Shown here: positions 1 through 11,198 of the stretch, piece by piece
Layout: each line of letters begins with the position of its first letter
Numbering within the stretch: position 1 is the stretch's first letter
Assembly: GCF_000964425.1 (NCBI RefSeq)
Contig: NZ_BANF01000012.1
Location: 62,001-126,000, forward strand
Source: Komagataeibacter intermedius TF2
GTDB lineage: Bacteria > Pseudomonadota > Alphaproteobacteria > Acetobacterales > Acetobacteraceae
DNA: 64,000 bases
Reading direction: 5' to 3'
Position numbers and translations under genes: made by a program
The notes under the pieces: generated by a model
The model's input: only the letters and a program-made list of their open reading frames with translations
Database searches by the model: none
Told to the model about the DNA's origin: nothing

Positions 1-30
1 TTCCGGAGCCTGTATGACGCCTTGCGGCGA

Positions 31-1944
<1,914 letters not shown>

Positions 1945-2074
1945 TCAGATACTCTCCTTTTCAGCGGCCTGCCCGGACCCGAAGCATCGGGGCGGACCCT
2001 TTCTTCCATATCGTGCCGGTGATGGGGCGGACTGTCTGTTCCACATCCGCCCATGGCACCGGTGTTACCATCCG

Positions 2075-2103
2075 ATGTAGGCAGCCCCCGCGCAGCTTTC
2101 AAG
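2075..2103 (-). promoter_or_regulatory. Candidate RpoH (sigma-32) promoter of dnaK
   Basis: On the minus strand CTTGAAA (2103-2097) is followed, 18 nt after CTTG, by CCTACATCGG (from 2081). This is close to the alphaproteobacterial heat-shock promoter pattern CTTG-N17-CYTATNT. It would start transcription about 125 nt upstream of the dnaK ATG, separately from any grpE transcript. The match is by eye and the spacer is one base longer than the consensus I recall. Confidence 0.5.
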
Positions 2104-2130
2104 GGTCTGAAGACATGCGCGGAAACGATT

Positions 2131-2736
2131 TCACCCTGCCTGCGCCGGCCCCTTTGACACGACAACCATTGCCGGCTTGAGCAGCCGCCCGTGCAGCGTC
2201 CATGCGGGGGTCCAGGCCTCCATCACGGTGCCCTGCGCGTGTTCGTCGCTATGCTGTTCGGCCATGGCCTGGTGGAGGTTGGCGTCAAAGGGCTTGCCCT
2301 TTGCGTCGTCCGCCTTGATGCCATTGCGTTCCAGAATACCCACGAACGACCGTTCGGTGCTTTCGATCCCTTCGCGCATGCGGGTCAGGATGCTGTCCTC
2401 GCCTTCGGTCGGCTGGGGCAGGCTGGCCAGCGCGCGCTTGAGGTTTTCGGCCGCTTCGACCACGTCCTTGGCGAATTTCTGCACGGCGTACTGCCGGGCG
2501 TCTTCCACCTCGCGCTTGGCGCGGTTGCGCACGTTCTGGGTTTCGGCTTCCGCACGGACCCATTTGTCACGCAGGGTCGCGACCTCGGCCTCCAGTTCGG
2601 CTATGCGCGGATCGACCGCGGCCTGCCCGGCCTGAGCTTCCGGCGCCTGACCGGAATGTTCGGCCGTCGCGGGGTTGGGTGTGCCGTCGCCGGTTGCGGC
2701 ATCGGCAAAGGGGGTGGGGTCTGTGTTCTCGCTCAT
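2131..2736 (-). CDS. grpE: Nucleotide exchange factor GrpE
   Basis: Homodimeric co-chaperone that releases ADP from DnaK. From the chosen ATG the product is 201 residues: an acidic, Pro/Gly/Thr-rich disordered N-terminus (about 1-45), a long charged helix starting IAELEAEVATLRDKWVRAEAE, and a C-terminal beta domain with the family pattern DANLHQAM and TLHGRLLKPAMV. An in-frame upstream ATG would add 30 residues that do not look like GrpE, so I start at MSENTDP. It is divergent from chvI (243 bp between starts) and upstream of dnaK. Confidence 0.95.
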   Translation of the reverse strand: MSENTDPTPFADAATGDGTPNPATAEHSGQAPEAQAGQAAVDPRIAELEAEVATLRDKWVRAEAETQNVRNRAKREVEDARQYAVQKFAKDVVEAAENLKRALASLPQPTEGEDSILTRMREGIESTERSFVGILERNGIKADDAKGKPFDANLHQAMAEQHSDEHAQGTVMEAWTPAWTLHGRLLKPAMVVVSKGPAQAG

Positions 2737-2979
2737 GCTCTTACAAGTAGGTAACGGCTGGCCAATGGACAAGGCATTGCGTTCCCGGCAGGCATGCCGT
2801 TTTTGCGCAACTTGTGCCGATTCCATGGAACAGCCGGAACGTCATGGACGTTCCAGTGAAGCAGGATACCCGCATCCCCTCATGACATGCGGGTGAATAT
2901 GACGCTATGCTACATACGTGCGCCGGACAAGGACCGGCGCCCATGCCCGCATCGGCAGAGGAGCGAAAAGAGACCCCCC

Positions 2980-3690
2980 ATGGAGCCAACGAAACAGACG
3001 ATCGTGCTGGTTGACGATGACAGGAACATCCTGACCTCCGTGCAGATGACGCTGGAGGCGGAGGGATTCATTGTCCGCACCTATACCGATGGCGAAAGTG
3101 CGCTGCATGGTCTGTCATCACGGCCGGCGGATCTGGCGGTGCTGGACATCAAGATGCCGCGCATGGATGGTATGGAACTGCTGCAGCGCCTGCGCGCGCG
3201 GTCGCAGCTGCCGATCATTTTCCTGTCTTCCAAGGATGAAGAGGTCGACCAGCTGATGGGCCTGCGGCTGGGGGCGGATGACTACATCACCAAGCCCTTT
3301 TCCCAGCGCCTGCTGCTGGAACGCATCCGCGCGCTGCTGCGCCGCAACGAGGTCAGCCGCAGCGAGGCGGCAGGCGTAAGCCCCACCGGCACCATGGTGC
3401 GGGGCGGGCTGTCGCTGGATGAAACGCGGCACCAGTGCTTGTGGCATGGCCGCGATATCCAGCTTACGGTCACCGAATTCCTGCTGGTCAAGGCGCTTGC
3501 CGCACGCCCCGGCCTGGTCAAGTCACGTGACCAGCTGATTGACGCGGCGTATGGCGAGAACATCTATGTCGATGACCGTACGATCGACAGCCACATCAAG
3601 CGCGTGCGCAAGAAGTTTCGCCAGGTCGATGAGGAATTCAACCAGATCGAGACCCTGTACGGGATCGGCTACCGTTACAAGGAAGAATGA
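2980..3690 (+). CDS. chvI: OmpR-family response regulator ChvI-like
   Basis: DNA-binding response regulator, 236 residues. The receiver domain (about 5-120) carries the acidic pocket VDDD, phosphoacceptor Asp56 in [10 protein letters not shown] and the KPF lysine. The C-terminal winged helix ends with the typical [16 protein letters not shown] and GIGYRY segments. The start [11 protein letters not shown] is chosen because the receiver fold begins there; an in-frame upstream extension lacks homology. Its stop overlaps the kinase start by 4 bp (ATGA), so the pair is translationally coupled. In many alphaproteobacteria ChvI/ChvG (BvrRS, ExoS) respond to acid and envelope stress and sit next to hprK; here hprK is 20 kb away. 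Confidence 0.93.
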   Translation: MEPTKQTIVLVDDDRNILTSVQMTLEAEGFIVRTYTDGESALHGLSSRPADLAVLDIKMPRMDGMELLQRLRARSQLPIIFLSSKDEEVDQLMGLRLGADDYITKPFSQRLLLERIRALLRRNEVSRSEAAGVSPTGTMVRGGLSLDETRHQCLWHGRDIQLTVTEFLLVKALAARPGLVKSRDQLIDAAYGENIYVDDRTIDSHIKRVRKKFRQVDEEFNQIETLYGIGYRYKEE

Positions 3691-5480
3691 CCCAGCCGGT
3701 GCCGCGTCCCGTTCTTTCCCTGCCTCCGGCTGTCCTCACTCCCCTGCGCCGCCTGATCCCGCGTCGGTGGAGCGGGGAGGGCAGGAACGCGGTCGCGGAA
3801 TTCATGGAATACCGCACCCGGCTGGTCTCGCCGCTCATGCGGCGCATCCTGCTGGTCAATACACTGCCGCTGGGGCTGCTGGCGCTGACGCTGCTGTATC
3901 TGACGCAGTTCCAGAACAGCCTGCTGGAAGCCGAGGTTTCGGCCCTGCGTGAACAGGCCCGCATCTATGCCGGCGCGCTGGGACAGAGTGCCGTCATCGT
4001 CTCGCGCCATGACGTGACGCTGGAACCCAATCTTGCCCGCCCGCTGCTGCTGCGCCTGACCGAACCAAGCCCCAGCGCACATGCCCGCCTGTTCGCCCCC
4101 GACGGGCAGATCGTGGCGGACAGCCGCGTGGAACAGGCCGGGCGCCACGGCAATGCCGACAGTCCCCCAGCGCCACCCGCTGCGGAAGAAGACGAGCATT
4201 CCCCGCTGTATCCCCCGTCGGTCAACATGGGCGAACGGCTGTACAACTGGCTTCTGGCGCAGCTGCCCACCCTGTCGGGTGAGCGGATCATGACGCTGGA
4301 CACGCCCGATTCCGATCCTTCCATCCAGCCCGTGACCCAGCCAAATGGCACGCGGGTCATGGAAATCCCGCCCTATATCCGCCGTAACGCCAACCACCAG
4401 CTTATGGTTACGGTGGCCGAACCCGTCATGCATGACGGGCGGACGACGGTGGGCATCATCCAGCTTACGCGCGAAGCGCGTGACGTGGACCGTTCGCTGT
4501 TTGCCGTGCGGTCATCCATCCTGTCGCTGTTCCTCATGGCGCTGGCGCTGACCATCCTGCTGTCGTGGTACCTGTCACTGACCATCGCGCGTCCGCTGCT
4601 GCGGCTGGCGGCGTCCGCCCATACCATGCGCGAATCCTCCAGCCGCACGGACGTGGTGCCCGAACGCCTGCTGGCGCGACGCGATGAAATCGGCGAAGTC
4701 GCCCGCGCGCTTCAGGACAGCGCCAGCGCGCTATGGGCCCGCATGGACGCCATCGAACGGTTTGCCGCCGATGTCAGCCATGAAATCAAGAACCCGCTCT
4801 CCTCCATCCGCTCGGCCATCGAAAGCCTGCTGCGCATCGACGATCCCGTACGCCAGCAGCGGCTGCTGTCGATCATTAATGATGACGTGCGGCGACTCGA
4901 CCGCCTGATTACCGACATTGCCGATGCCAGCCGCGTGGATGCCGAACTGTCGCGCGCGCGCGCGGAACCGGTGGCCATCGTGCCGCTGCTGTCGGTGCTG
5001 GTGGAAATACACCAGACGACCCGCCAGCCGGGACAGCCCTATATGGCGGTGGCCAGCAGTGGCGACAGTCCCGAACGGCGGCTGACCGTCCTTGCGGTGG
5101 AAGACAGGCTGGTGCAGGTGCTGCGCAACCTGATCGGCAATGCGATTTCCTTTTCCCCGCCCGATGGCAAGATCCTGCTGAGCGCGGTGCCGGCAGGCGG
5201 CATGGTTGAGATCGCGGTCAGTGATGAAGGACCGGGCATTCCGCAGGCCAAGCTGGACAATATTTTCGACCGTTTTTATTCGGAACGCCCCAGCAGCGAG
5301 AATTTCGGGCAGCATTCAGGCCTTGGCCTGTCCATCAGCAAGCAGATCATCGAAGCCCTGCGCGGCACCATAAGTGCCGAAAACCGCATCGATGCCGATG
5401 GCCATGTTCAGGGCGCGCGCTTCGTGATCTGCCTGCCGCGGGTGGATGTGAAGCCGGAGGTCAGCCGACCTCATCCGTAG
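3687..5480 (+). CDS. chvG: Sensor histidine kinase ChvG-like
   Basis: Membrane sensor kinase, 597 residues, partner of the preceding regulator. A first transmembrane helix ([20 protein letters not shown], about residues 52-71) and a second near residue 275 enclose a periplasmic sensor domain of about 200 residues. A HAMP region follows, then the H-box [12 protein letters not shown] with phosphoacceptor near His365, the N-box [12 protein letters not shown] and the G-box DEGPGIP. The last 20 bp overlap the convergent 3' end of pqqE. The organisation matches the ChvG/ExoS/BvrS family. Confidence 0.92.
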   Translation: MTQPVPRPVLSLPPAVLTPLRRLIPRRWSGEGRNAVAEFMEYRTRLVSPLMRRILLVNTLPLGLLALTLLYLTQFQNSLLEAEVSALREQARIYAGALGQSAVIVSRHDVTLEPNLARPLLLRLTEPSPSAHARLFAPDGQIVADSRVEQAGRHGNADSPPAPPAAEEDEHSPLYPPSVNMGERLYNWLLAQLPTLSGERIMTLDTPDSDPSIQPVTQPNGTRVMEIPPYIRRNANHQLMVTVAEPVMHDGRTTVGIIQLTREARDVDRSLFAVRSSILSLFLMALALTILLSWYLSLTIARPLLRLAASAHTMRESSSRTDVVPERLLARRDEIGEVARALQDSASALWARMDAIERFAADVSHEIKNPLSSIRSAIESLLRIDDPVRQQRLLSIINDDVRRLDRLITDIADASRVDAELSRARAEPVAIVPLLSVLVEIHQTTRQPGQPYMAVASSGDSPERRLTVLAVEDRLVQVLRNLIGNAISFSPPDGKILLSAVPAGGMVEIAVSDEGPGIPQAKLDNIFDRFYSERPSSENFGQHSGLGLSISKQIIEALRGTISAENRIDADGHVQGARFVICLPRVDVKPEVSRPHP

Positions 5481-6567
5481 CGCGGGCATACCGGCGGTAG
5501 CGGAATGGCGGCGGTTCGGCAGGCAGGGTTTCCAGCACCCGGACAACACGGTCATGATCGGGTGCCCGGCTGCACACCGGATCGGTCGCACGCGCGTCCC
5601 CTGCCAGGGCCAGAGCCTGACAGCGGCAGCCCCCCCAGTCCTTTTCCCGCTGGTCACAGCTGCGACACGGCTGGGGCATCCAGTCCGTACCCCGGAACAT
5701 GGTGAACAGCGGGGAGGCGCGCCAGATATGCGCCAGCGTGTCATGCCGCACATCGGGAAAGGCGACATTGGGGATCGTCTCGGCCGCATGGCAGGGCAGT
5801 ACCCGCCCGGATGGGGAAATATTGATGAACCGACGCCCCCAGCCCCCCATGCAGGGTTTGGGACGGTCGGCATAATAATCGGGCGTGACGTAATCTATGG
5901 TCAGGCGGCCTGCATATTTCTGACGCGCCGCCTCCACTGCCTGCGTGGTCTGTTCAAGCTGTGCCGCCGTGGGCATGAGGGCTGCGCGATTGGCCAGCCC
6001 CCAGCCATAATACTGCGTATGCGCGATCTCGACCCGGCGCGCGCCCATTTCCACAGCCGCATCAAGCATCTGCGGCACGCGGTCGGCATTTTCGCGGTAG
6101 ATGACGAAATTCAGCGTCAGTGGCATGCCATCCGCCGCAATCAGACGTGCGGCTTCCAGCTTGCGCGCCTGCGCGCCCTTCATGCCGCCCACATGTTCGG
6201 CATTGGCGGTATCAATATCCTGAAAGGACAGCTGGACATGATCCAGCCCGGCATCCACCAGAACGGGAAAGGTCTTCTCGTTCAGCAGCACGCCGGAGGT
6301 AATGAGGTTGGTATACAGCCCCAGCCCCACCGCATGGCGGATCAGGTCGGGCAGGTCGGGGCGGCTCATCGGTTCCCCGCCGGAGAAATGGACCTGCAGC
6401 ACGCCCATTTCCGCGGCCTGGTCCAGCACGCTGATCCAGTCCTGCGTGGACAGTTCGTTGCGGCGCGGTTCCAGCGCCAGCGGGTTGGAACAGTACGGGC
6501 ACTGCAACGGACAGCGATGCGTCAGTTCCGCCAGAAGGCTCATGGGGGAAAGAATGGTTTCTGTCAT
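5461..6567 (-). CDS. pqqE: PqqA peptide cyclase PqqE (radical SAM/SPASM)
   Basis: Radical SAM enzyme that forms the Glu-Tyr carbon-carbon crosslink in the PqqA precursor, the first committed step of pyrroloquinoline quinone synthesis. The 368-residue protein has the CxxxCxxC cluster motif at Cys19, Cys23 and Cys26 (HRCPLQCPYCSNP). Its C-terminal SPASM cysteines are visible in CMGGWGRRF, LPCHAAE and CRSCDQREKDWGGCRC. Start and upstream stop overlap by 4 bp with pqqD, as expected for proteins that form a complex. It converges on chvG with a 20-bp overlap. Confidence 0.97.
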   Translation of the reverse strand: MTETILSPMSLLAELTHRCPLQCPYCSNPLALEPRRNELSTQDWISVLDQAAEMGVLQVHFSGGEPMSRPDLPDLIRHAVGLGLYTNLITSGVLLNEKTFPVLVDAGLDHVQLSFQDIDTANAEHVGGMKGAQARKLEAARLIAADGMPLTLNFVIYRENADRVPQMLDAAVEMGARRVEIAHTQYYGWGLANRAALMPTAAQLEQTTQAVEAARQKYAGRLTIDYVTPDYYADRPKPCMGGWGRRFINISPSGRVLPCHAAETIPNVAFPDVRHDTLAHIWRASPLFTMFRGTDWMPQPCRSCDQREKDWGGCRCQALALAGDARATDPVCSRAPDHDRVVRVLETLPAEPPPFRYRRYARATDEVG

Positions 6568-6845
6568 GCCACCAGCACCTGCCGTGTCATAAGGTCACTG
6601 ACCATGACATGGACATCGCGGCCGATCACATCAACCGGGGCCGCGAAACGGTTGGCCAGGTCCGCCACGATCTGGCCCAGCGTGCGCGTGCCATCAACCA
6701 GTTTCAGCACCTCGGCCGCGATGGGATCGGGGATGAAGGCGCGTTCGGGGGCCTGGATGATCCACCGTTCACGCACGCGGTCATGCTGTAGCCGGACCCC
6801 GCGCGCGAAACGGATGACGCTGTCGTCCGTAAGACCTGTGGTCAT
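6564..6845 (-). CDS. pqqD: PQQ biosynthesis peptide chaperone PqqD
   Basis: Small (93-residue) RiPP-recognition protein that binds PqqA and delivers it to PqqE. The sequence has the PqqD pattern RFARGVRLQHDRVRERWIIQ, then GTRTLGQIVADLA and a C-terminal RDVHVMVSDL helix. Both ends overlap neighbours by 4 bp (pqqC stop/pqqD start, pqqD stop/pqqE start), so translation of pqqCDE is coupled. Confidence 0.95.
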   Translation of the reverse strand: MTTGLTDDSVIRFARGVRLQHDRVRERWIIQAPERAFIPDPIAAEVLKLVDGTRTLGQIVADLANRFAAPVDVIGRDVHVMVSDLMTRQVLVA

Positions 6846-7579
6846 GTCGCATCCGGACGGAACGCGCCGGGGGGAATGCGCGCAGGATTGACGTAGGCGT
6901 ATTCCAGTTCATCCAGCATGGCCCACAACACACCACACTTGAATTTCAGCGCGCCCAGCACCGCCTGCTGCTGTTCGGGCGTGCGGGCATGTTCCCTGAC
7001 ATATCCCAGCGCGAAGTCGGAATCACGCGGGGCCTGCGTCAGGCGCGGCTGGAAGTAGGCCAGCGTTTCGGGCGTGATGAAATCATAATGCCGCAGCATG
7101 CCTGCGACCCGCTCACTGATAATGGTGGGCGAGAACAGTTCGGTCAGCGACGAGGCGATGGCTTCGAGAATGGACCGGTCGCGCACGAACGCCACATAGG
7201 CATCCACCGCGAACCGCGTGGCGGGCAGCAGCCCTTCGAGCGATTCGACATAGCCGCGGTCCAGCCCCAGCCCGTCGGTCAGCTTCAGCCAGCGTGCCAC
7301 GCCACCCGTGCCCGGCGCATCGCCATCATGGTCCACCAGCCGCCTGCGCCATTCACGCCGCAGTTCCGCCGTGGGCAGGCGGGCAAGCAGCGTTGCGTCC
7401 TTGGCCGGGATGCTGGCCTGGTAATAATAGCGGTTCAGCGCCCATGCCTGTACCTGACCGCGCTTCAGCCGCCCGTCATGCAACGCACGGTGGAAGGGGT
7501 GCAGGTTGTGATAGCGTTCCGCCCCGATGGCGCGCAGTGCGGCTTCCAGTTCATCGGGGGAAAGCAGGGGTGCGCTCAT
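6842..7579 (-). CDS. pqqC: Pyrroloquinoline-quinone synthase PqqC
   Basis: Cofactorless oxidase that carries out the final ring closure and eight-electron oxidation to PQQ. From MSAPLLSPDELEAALRAIG the product is 245 residues, the usual family length; an in-frame ATG 12 codons upstream lies inside pqqB and is less likely. Recognisable PqqC segments include YHNLHPFHRALHDGRL, NRYYYQASIPAKDA and the C-terminal LKFKCGVLWAMLDELEYAY. The start overlaps the pqqB stop by 4 bp. Confidence 0.96.
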   Translation of the reverse strand: MSAPLLSPDELEAALRAIGAERYHNLHPFHRALHDGRLKRGQVQAWALNRYYYQASIPAKDATLLARLPTAELRREWRRRLVDHDGDAPGTGGVARWLKLTDGLGLDRGYVESLEGLLPATRFAVDAYVAFVRDRSILEAIASSLTELFSPTIISERVAGMLRHYDFITPETLAYFQPRLTQAPRDSDFALGYVREHARTPEQQQAVLGALKFKCGVLWAMLDELEYAYVNPARIPPGAFRPDAT

Positions 7580-8499
7580 GCCGTAATCCTCATCCCGTCG
7601 TGGGAGACTTCCCACCCTGCGGCCTCGACGGCGGCGCGTTCGGGCGAATCCGCCAGAAGGACAGGGTTGGAATTGTTGATATGTATGAAAATCCTGCGTT
7701 TGATGCCCAGGTCACGCAGGGCTGCAATGGTGCCGTCCATGCCATCAATGGACATATGGCCCATGCGGCGGCCGGTTTTTTCACCCAGTCCCGCACGGAC
7801 CATCTCGTCATCTACCCATAGCGTGCCATCAAAGAACACGGCATCCGCCCCACGCAGGCGCACGCGCAGGTTGTCGGTCATGCGCGCGCAGCCGGGCACG
7901 AAACAGACACGATGCCGCCCGTCGGATATTTCCAGCCCGACCGTTTCGCCATTTTCACAGATTGCCGCCGGGTCCGGCCCGGACTCGGCATAAAGCGGGA
8001 CTTTGCCCGGTACCGCGAACGGCACGATGGTCAGCCCGGCAGGCATGCCGTCACCCAGCTTCAGCGCCAGTGGCTGATCGAGTCCCATGGGCGTGCGGGT
8101 CACGACCGCGCGGTTCAGGGCTTCAAAAATGGGATTGGCGTCCAGCATGGACAGCACTTCGGGTGTTGCCAGCAGGGTAAAGGGCTGGCGTTCGCGCAGG
8201 GTCAGCAGGCCGGTGATTGTATCCACCTCGCCGCCCGTCAGGATGACACCAGCGATGGGCGTGGACCGCAGGCCTTCGCTGGGGTGCAGGGCCGGGGTCT
8301 GGTTTATCTGGGTTCGCAGGTCGGGGGAGGCATTGACCACGAACCAGTTCTTTCCATCCCCACTTATGGCGATGGAAGCCTGTGTGCGGGGCAGGGCTGC
8401 CGGATCGCCGGCCCTGGCCCGCCTGCAACCGGGAGCGTTGGAATTCCATTGTGGAAATCCGCCACCCGCCGCCGCGCCGAGAACGATAATGTCGATCAT
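7576..8499 (-). CDS. pqqB: PQQ biosynthesis protein PqqB (metallo-beta-lactamase fold)
   Basis: Metallo-hydrolase-fold oxygenase that hydroxylates the crosslinked tyrosine during PQQ assembly. The 307-residue protein opens with the family signature VLGAAAGGGFPQWN and contains DGTLWVDDEM, GHMSIDG and IHINNSNPVL. The metal-site segment I recall from pseudomonad PqqB as IDHTTGLL reads VDTITGLL here, so the His next to the Asp is Thr. The gene begins 60 bp after the pqqA stop, with a terminator-like hairpin between them. Confidence 0.95.
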   Translation of the reverse strand: MIDIIVLGAAAGGGFPQWNSNAPGCRRARAGDPAALPRTQASIAISGDGKNWFVVNASPDLRTQINQTPALHPSEGLRSTPIAGVILTGGEVDTITGLLTLRERQPFTLLATPEVLSMLDANPIFEALNRAVVTRTPMGLDQPLALKLGDGMPAGLTIVPFAVPGKVPLYAESGPDPAAICENGETVGLEISDGRHRVCFVPGCARMTDNLRVRLRGADAVFFDGTLWVDDEMVRAGLGEKTGRRMGHMSIDGMDGTIAALRDLGIKRRIFIHINNSNPVLLADSPERAAVEAAGWEVSHDGMRITA

Positions 8500-8520
8500 G
8501 GACGCAGACTGTAAAAGAAA

Positions 8521-8549
8521 ATCGCCGCCTGTGCGAGACAGGCGGCGAT
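8521..8549 (-). terminator. Attenuator/terminator hairpin between pqqA and pqqB
   Basis: A perfect 11-bp inverted repeat (ATCGCCGCCTG, 7-nt loop, CAGGCGGCGAT) lies 9 bp after the pqqA stop. On the minus strand it is followed within a few bases by TTTCTTTT. It should stop most transcripts after pqqA and let a fraction run into pqqBCDE, giving excess precursor peptide over the enzymes. Confidence 0.8.
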
Positions 8550-8558
8550 GTTTCCATC

Positions 8559-8639
8559 TTACTTCTTTTCGCCACAGACGTAGCTGTTGATCTCGGCGCC
8601 CAGGGGGACTTCAACGATCTTGGGGGTATTCCAGGCCAT
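8559..8639 (-). CDS. pqqA: PQQ precursor peptide PqqA
   Basis: A 26-residue ribosomal precursor of PQQ. It starts MAWNTPKIVEV and carries the substrate pair Glu16 and Tyr20 in GAEINSY, the two residues that PqqE joins. GGAGAG lies 6 nt before the ATG. It is the first gene of pqqABCDE. Confidence 0.97.
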   Translation of the reverse strand: MAWNTPKIVEVPLGAEINSYVCGEKK

Positions 8640-8692
8640 GGGACTCTCCATTGATTGCAGTTCCAGAAGGCGGCAGGCCTTCGTCTATGGGT

Positions 8693-8721
8693 ATTTGACC
8701 CCTGTCCAATCCTGCTTTCAA
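8693..8721 (-). promoter_or_regulatory. Candidate sigma-70 promoter of pqqA
   Basis: Minus-strand TTGAAA (8721-8716) and TCAAAT (8698-8693) are separated by 17 nt, about 45-50 nt upstream of the pqqA start codon. The -35 is a 5/6 match and the -10 a 4/6 match. The remaining upstream DNA to 8934, shared with the divergent permease gene, shows only short inverted repeats (for example CACG-TTAG-CGTG near 8756). Confidence 0.35.
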
Positions 8722-8934
8722 GTACCGTCTCCCGCCATATGGGGCCCAAAAATTCACGTTAGCGTGTACGCACCGCCGCCCCCTGCAATGGTTGCGTAGC
8801 GGGAATGTGCCAAAAACCTTGGTCCTGCCCCCCATATGCCGCCATAAGGAACGGATTGGTACGATACGAATTCAGCGGGCACAGGAAACGCCACAGCCGT
8901 TGGGGCCACGCCAGCACCACCTCAGGACCTGATC

Positions 8935-10197
8935 ATGCCGCCCGAGACAGAGCCATCCCCTCAACAACCATCTTATGAACAGGTGCAGCAGCAGCGCGCC
9001 ATCGAGGTCATGCGCCACAGCCGCATCGACACGCGCACCGCCTGCCTTCTTCTGCTAAGCGTGCTGGCGGTTTTCTATACCCTGTATTTCGCGTCCGCCA
9101 TCATCCTGCCCATGATCCTGGCGCTGGTGGTGAACCTGCTGCTGTCCACGCCGCTGCGCTTCCTGCACACACGGCTGCGCCTGCCCAAGCCGCTGGCGGC
9201 CCTGTGCCTGATCCTGTGCGTGTTCGGCATTGTCGGCGCGGTGGGCACCGCGATTTCCGTTCCCGCCACCGGCTGGCTGGAACGCGCGCCCGAGGCGATC
9301 AATACGCTGCAGGAACGCCTTGCCTTCCTGCGCGGTCCGTTCCAGCTCCTGACCAGCGCATCCGACCGTATCCATAATTTCATGACCATCGCGGGCGGGC
9401 ATGTGGACCACCCGGCCGCCGTAACCGATACGGCCGATGGGCATGTCATCGTGGTTTCAACCCCCAGCACGGGCGGGCTGGACCGGTTCAGTTCGTCCAT
9501 CCTGCTGGGCACGCAGGCCTTCATGGGCCAGTTCTTCACCATGATCCTGATGCTGTTCTTCCTGCTGGCGCAGGGGGACAGCCTGCTGCGCCGCTTTGTG
9601 GAGATCATGCCGACCTTCGCCGACAAACGGCGCACGGTGCAGATCGCCTACCAGATCGAACGGAACGTTTCACAGTATCTGGCCACCATCACCATCATCA
9701 ACAGCCTTGTCGGGCTGGTGAACATGGCGCAGTGCTGGCTGCTGGGCATGCCCAACCCGCTGCTGTGGGGGGTGATGGCGTTCCTGCTGAACTACATCCC
9801 CATTATCGGGCCGATGATGGGGATCATCATCTATTTCCTTGTGGGACTGTTCGTTTACCCATCCGCATGGCAGGCGCTGCTGCCACCTGCCATCTACCTG
9901 TGCATCCACCTGACGGAAGGGGAGACGATCACCCCCATGGTGCTGGCGCGGCGGTTCACGCTCAACCCGGTGCTGGTCATGGCGTCACTGATGTTCTGGG
10001 ACTGGCTGTGGGGTATTTTCGGGGCGTTCCTGTCGGTGCCTCTGCTGGCGGTGTTCAAGATCATCTGCGATCATGTCGAGATCCTGACCCCGATCGGTCA
10101 TATCGTGGGGGGGCCTGCACGTACCACCCCGCCCAAACCGCTGTTTACGGATGCACCCGACCAGCCTGATGACAGGCAGGCAGGACAGGATGACTAG
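8935..10197 (+). CDS. AI-2E family transporter (PerM/YdiK-like permease)
   Basis: Integral membrane protein of 420 residues with about eight predicted helices: paired helices near residues 38-80, a soluble stretch around 100-180, then a dense C-terminal membrane block. The C-terminal pattern GVMAFLLNYIPIIGPMMG and FGAFLSVPLLAVFKIICDH is characteristic of the AI-2E/PerM family. Members export small molecules or ions, and the substrate cannot be read from sequence. It is divergent from pqqA and its stop is only 3 bp from the convergent FNR-type regulator. Confidence 0.85.
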   Translation: MPPETEPSPQQPSYEQVQQQRAIEVMRHSRIDTRTACLLLLSVLAVFYTLYFASAIILPMILALVVNLLLSTPLRFLHTRLRLPKPLAALCLILCVFGIVGAVGTAISVPATGWLERAPEAINTLQERLAFLRGPFQLLTSASDRIHNFMTIAGGHVDHPAAVTDTADGHVIVVSTPSTGGLDRFSSSILLGTQAFMGQFFTMILMLFFLLAQGDSLLRRFVEIMPTFADKRRTVQIAYQIERNVSQYLATITIINSLVGLVNMAQCWLLGMPNPLLWGVMAFLLNYIPIIGPMMGIIIYFLVGLFVYPSAWQALLPPAIYLCIHLTEGETITPMVLARRFTLNPVLVMASLMFWDWLWGIFGAFLSVPLLAVFKIICDHVEILTPIGHIVGGPARTTPPKPLFTDAPDQPDDRQAGQDD

Positions 10198-10200
10198 GTA

Positions 10201-10968
10201 TCAGGTATTGCCGGCCGCCAGCACGTCAAGCTTTGCCGCCGATACGATGGTGATGGCATAGCCCTTGCCCACCTCGATCATGCCCTGGCTGCGCATCCAG
10301 CTGAGCGTGCGGCTGACGGTTTCGATGGTCAGGCCAAGGTAATCGGCAATATCACCACGTGTCATGGGCAGGTGCAGGCGGCCGCCATTACTTTCGTGAC
10401 CGGGCAGCTGGCTTGCATGCATCTGGTCCAGCAGGAAGCTGGCCACGCGTTCGCGCGCGGTCTTGCGCCCGAGCAGCAGCATCTGGTTCTGGGCTGCGAC
10501 AAGTTCGTTGGACGCTTCTTCCAGCAGGCGACGTTCCAGCTTGGGAAAATCATCCAGCAGGTCAGCCATCTTGTCGCGTGAAAAACGGCAGACCCGTACC
10601 GTATCGACCGCTTCCGCGCCAAAGGCGTAATTGTCCGACACCGCAAGCCCGAGGAAATGCCCGGGCGAGGCGAACCCCGTGATCTGCCGCCGCCCATCAG
10701 GCAATGCCTTGAACAGCTTCACCGTGCCGGACGTAACGTTGAAAAAGTCGGTGGCCGGCGCGCCTTCCTCGATAAAACCGCGCCCGGGGGGGATAATGGT
10801 TTCCACCGCCGCGTCCGACAGGCGGGAAATGTCATCCGGCCCGATCACGCTGCACACGCTGGTGGGGCGGACGCTGCATGTCGTGCAGAAATCCGTCTGC
10901 ACGCCGGACGACCCGATGACGATACGCCGAGGCCTCGATTCAAACTGACACGAAGGCATATCCGACAT
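10201..10968 (-). CDS. Oxygen-responsive Crp/Fnr regulator (FnrN/FixK type)
   Basis: Transcription factor of 255 residues. The N-terminus has Cys28-X2-Cys31-X7-Cys39 and a fourth Cys127 in RVCRFSRD, the arrangement of [4Fe-4S]-bearing FnrN-type sensors. The C-terminal winged helix contains GDIADYLGLTIETVSRTL, with the Glu-x-x-Ser-Arg contacts that read TTGAT half-sites. Two perfect TTGAT-N4-ATCAA boxes lie just upstream at 11089 and 11664. The first is about 120 bp from this start and could allow autoregulation. Likely a low-oxygen activator/repressor; direct oxygen sensing is inferred from the cysteines. Confidence 0.9.
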   Translation of the reverse strand: MSDMPSCQFESRPRRIVIGSSGVQTDFCTTCSVRPTSVCSVIGPDDISRLSDAAVETIIPPGRGFIEEGAPATDFFNVTSGTVKLFKALPDGRRQITGFASPGHFLGLAVSDNYAFGAEAVDTVRVCRFSRDKMADLLDDFPKLERRLLEEASNELVAAQNQMLLLGRKTARERVASFLLDQMHASQLPGHESNGGRLHLPMTRGDIADYLGLTIETVSRTLSWMRSQGMIEVGKGYAITIVSAAKLDVLAAGNT

Positions 10969-11088
10969 AAATTATTCCTAATCACTTTCAGGCGCCTGCG
11001 TTCCGGCGCCGAAGTAACCGGACATGCCTGGCTCCCTAGAAATACACTAAATGCATTTGCCAAGATGCTGGAGAGTATGGCCGATGGA

Positions 11089-11102
11089 TTGATGTAAATC
11101 AA
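11089..11102. promoter_or_regulatory. Perfect FNR/FixK box
   Basis: TTGAT-GTAA-ATCAA is an exact match to the FNR consensus TTGAT-N4-ATCAA. It lies between the divergent FnrN-type gene (start 10968) and the GNAT-like gene (start about 11199), so either or both could be targets. Confidence 0.8.
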
Positions 11103-11198
11103 TGCGTTCCGCCGTGAAATATCAGGTAAACAGGCATGTAACCAATAAAAACCTCCAACCCGAGGAAAATCCGACGCGTGCAGGCCGTCCCCCCGCCT

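Noticed and set aside
4950-4962. A short run of alternating CG in chvG
   Set aside because: Coding Ser-Arg-Ala-Arg-Ala in GC-rich DNA; too short to call a structural element.
5554-6891. A 445-codon ORF opposite pqqE/pqqD
   Set aside because: Shadow of the clearly coding pqqE and pqqD; no start signal or family.
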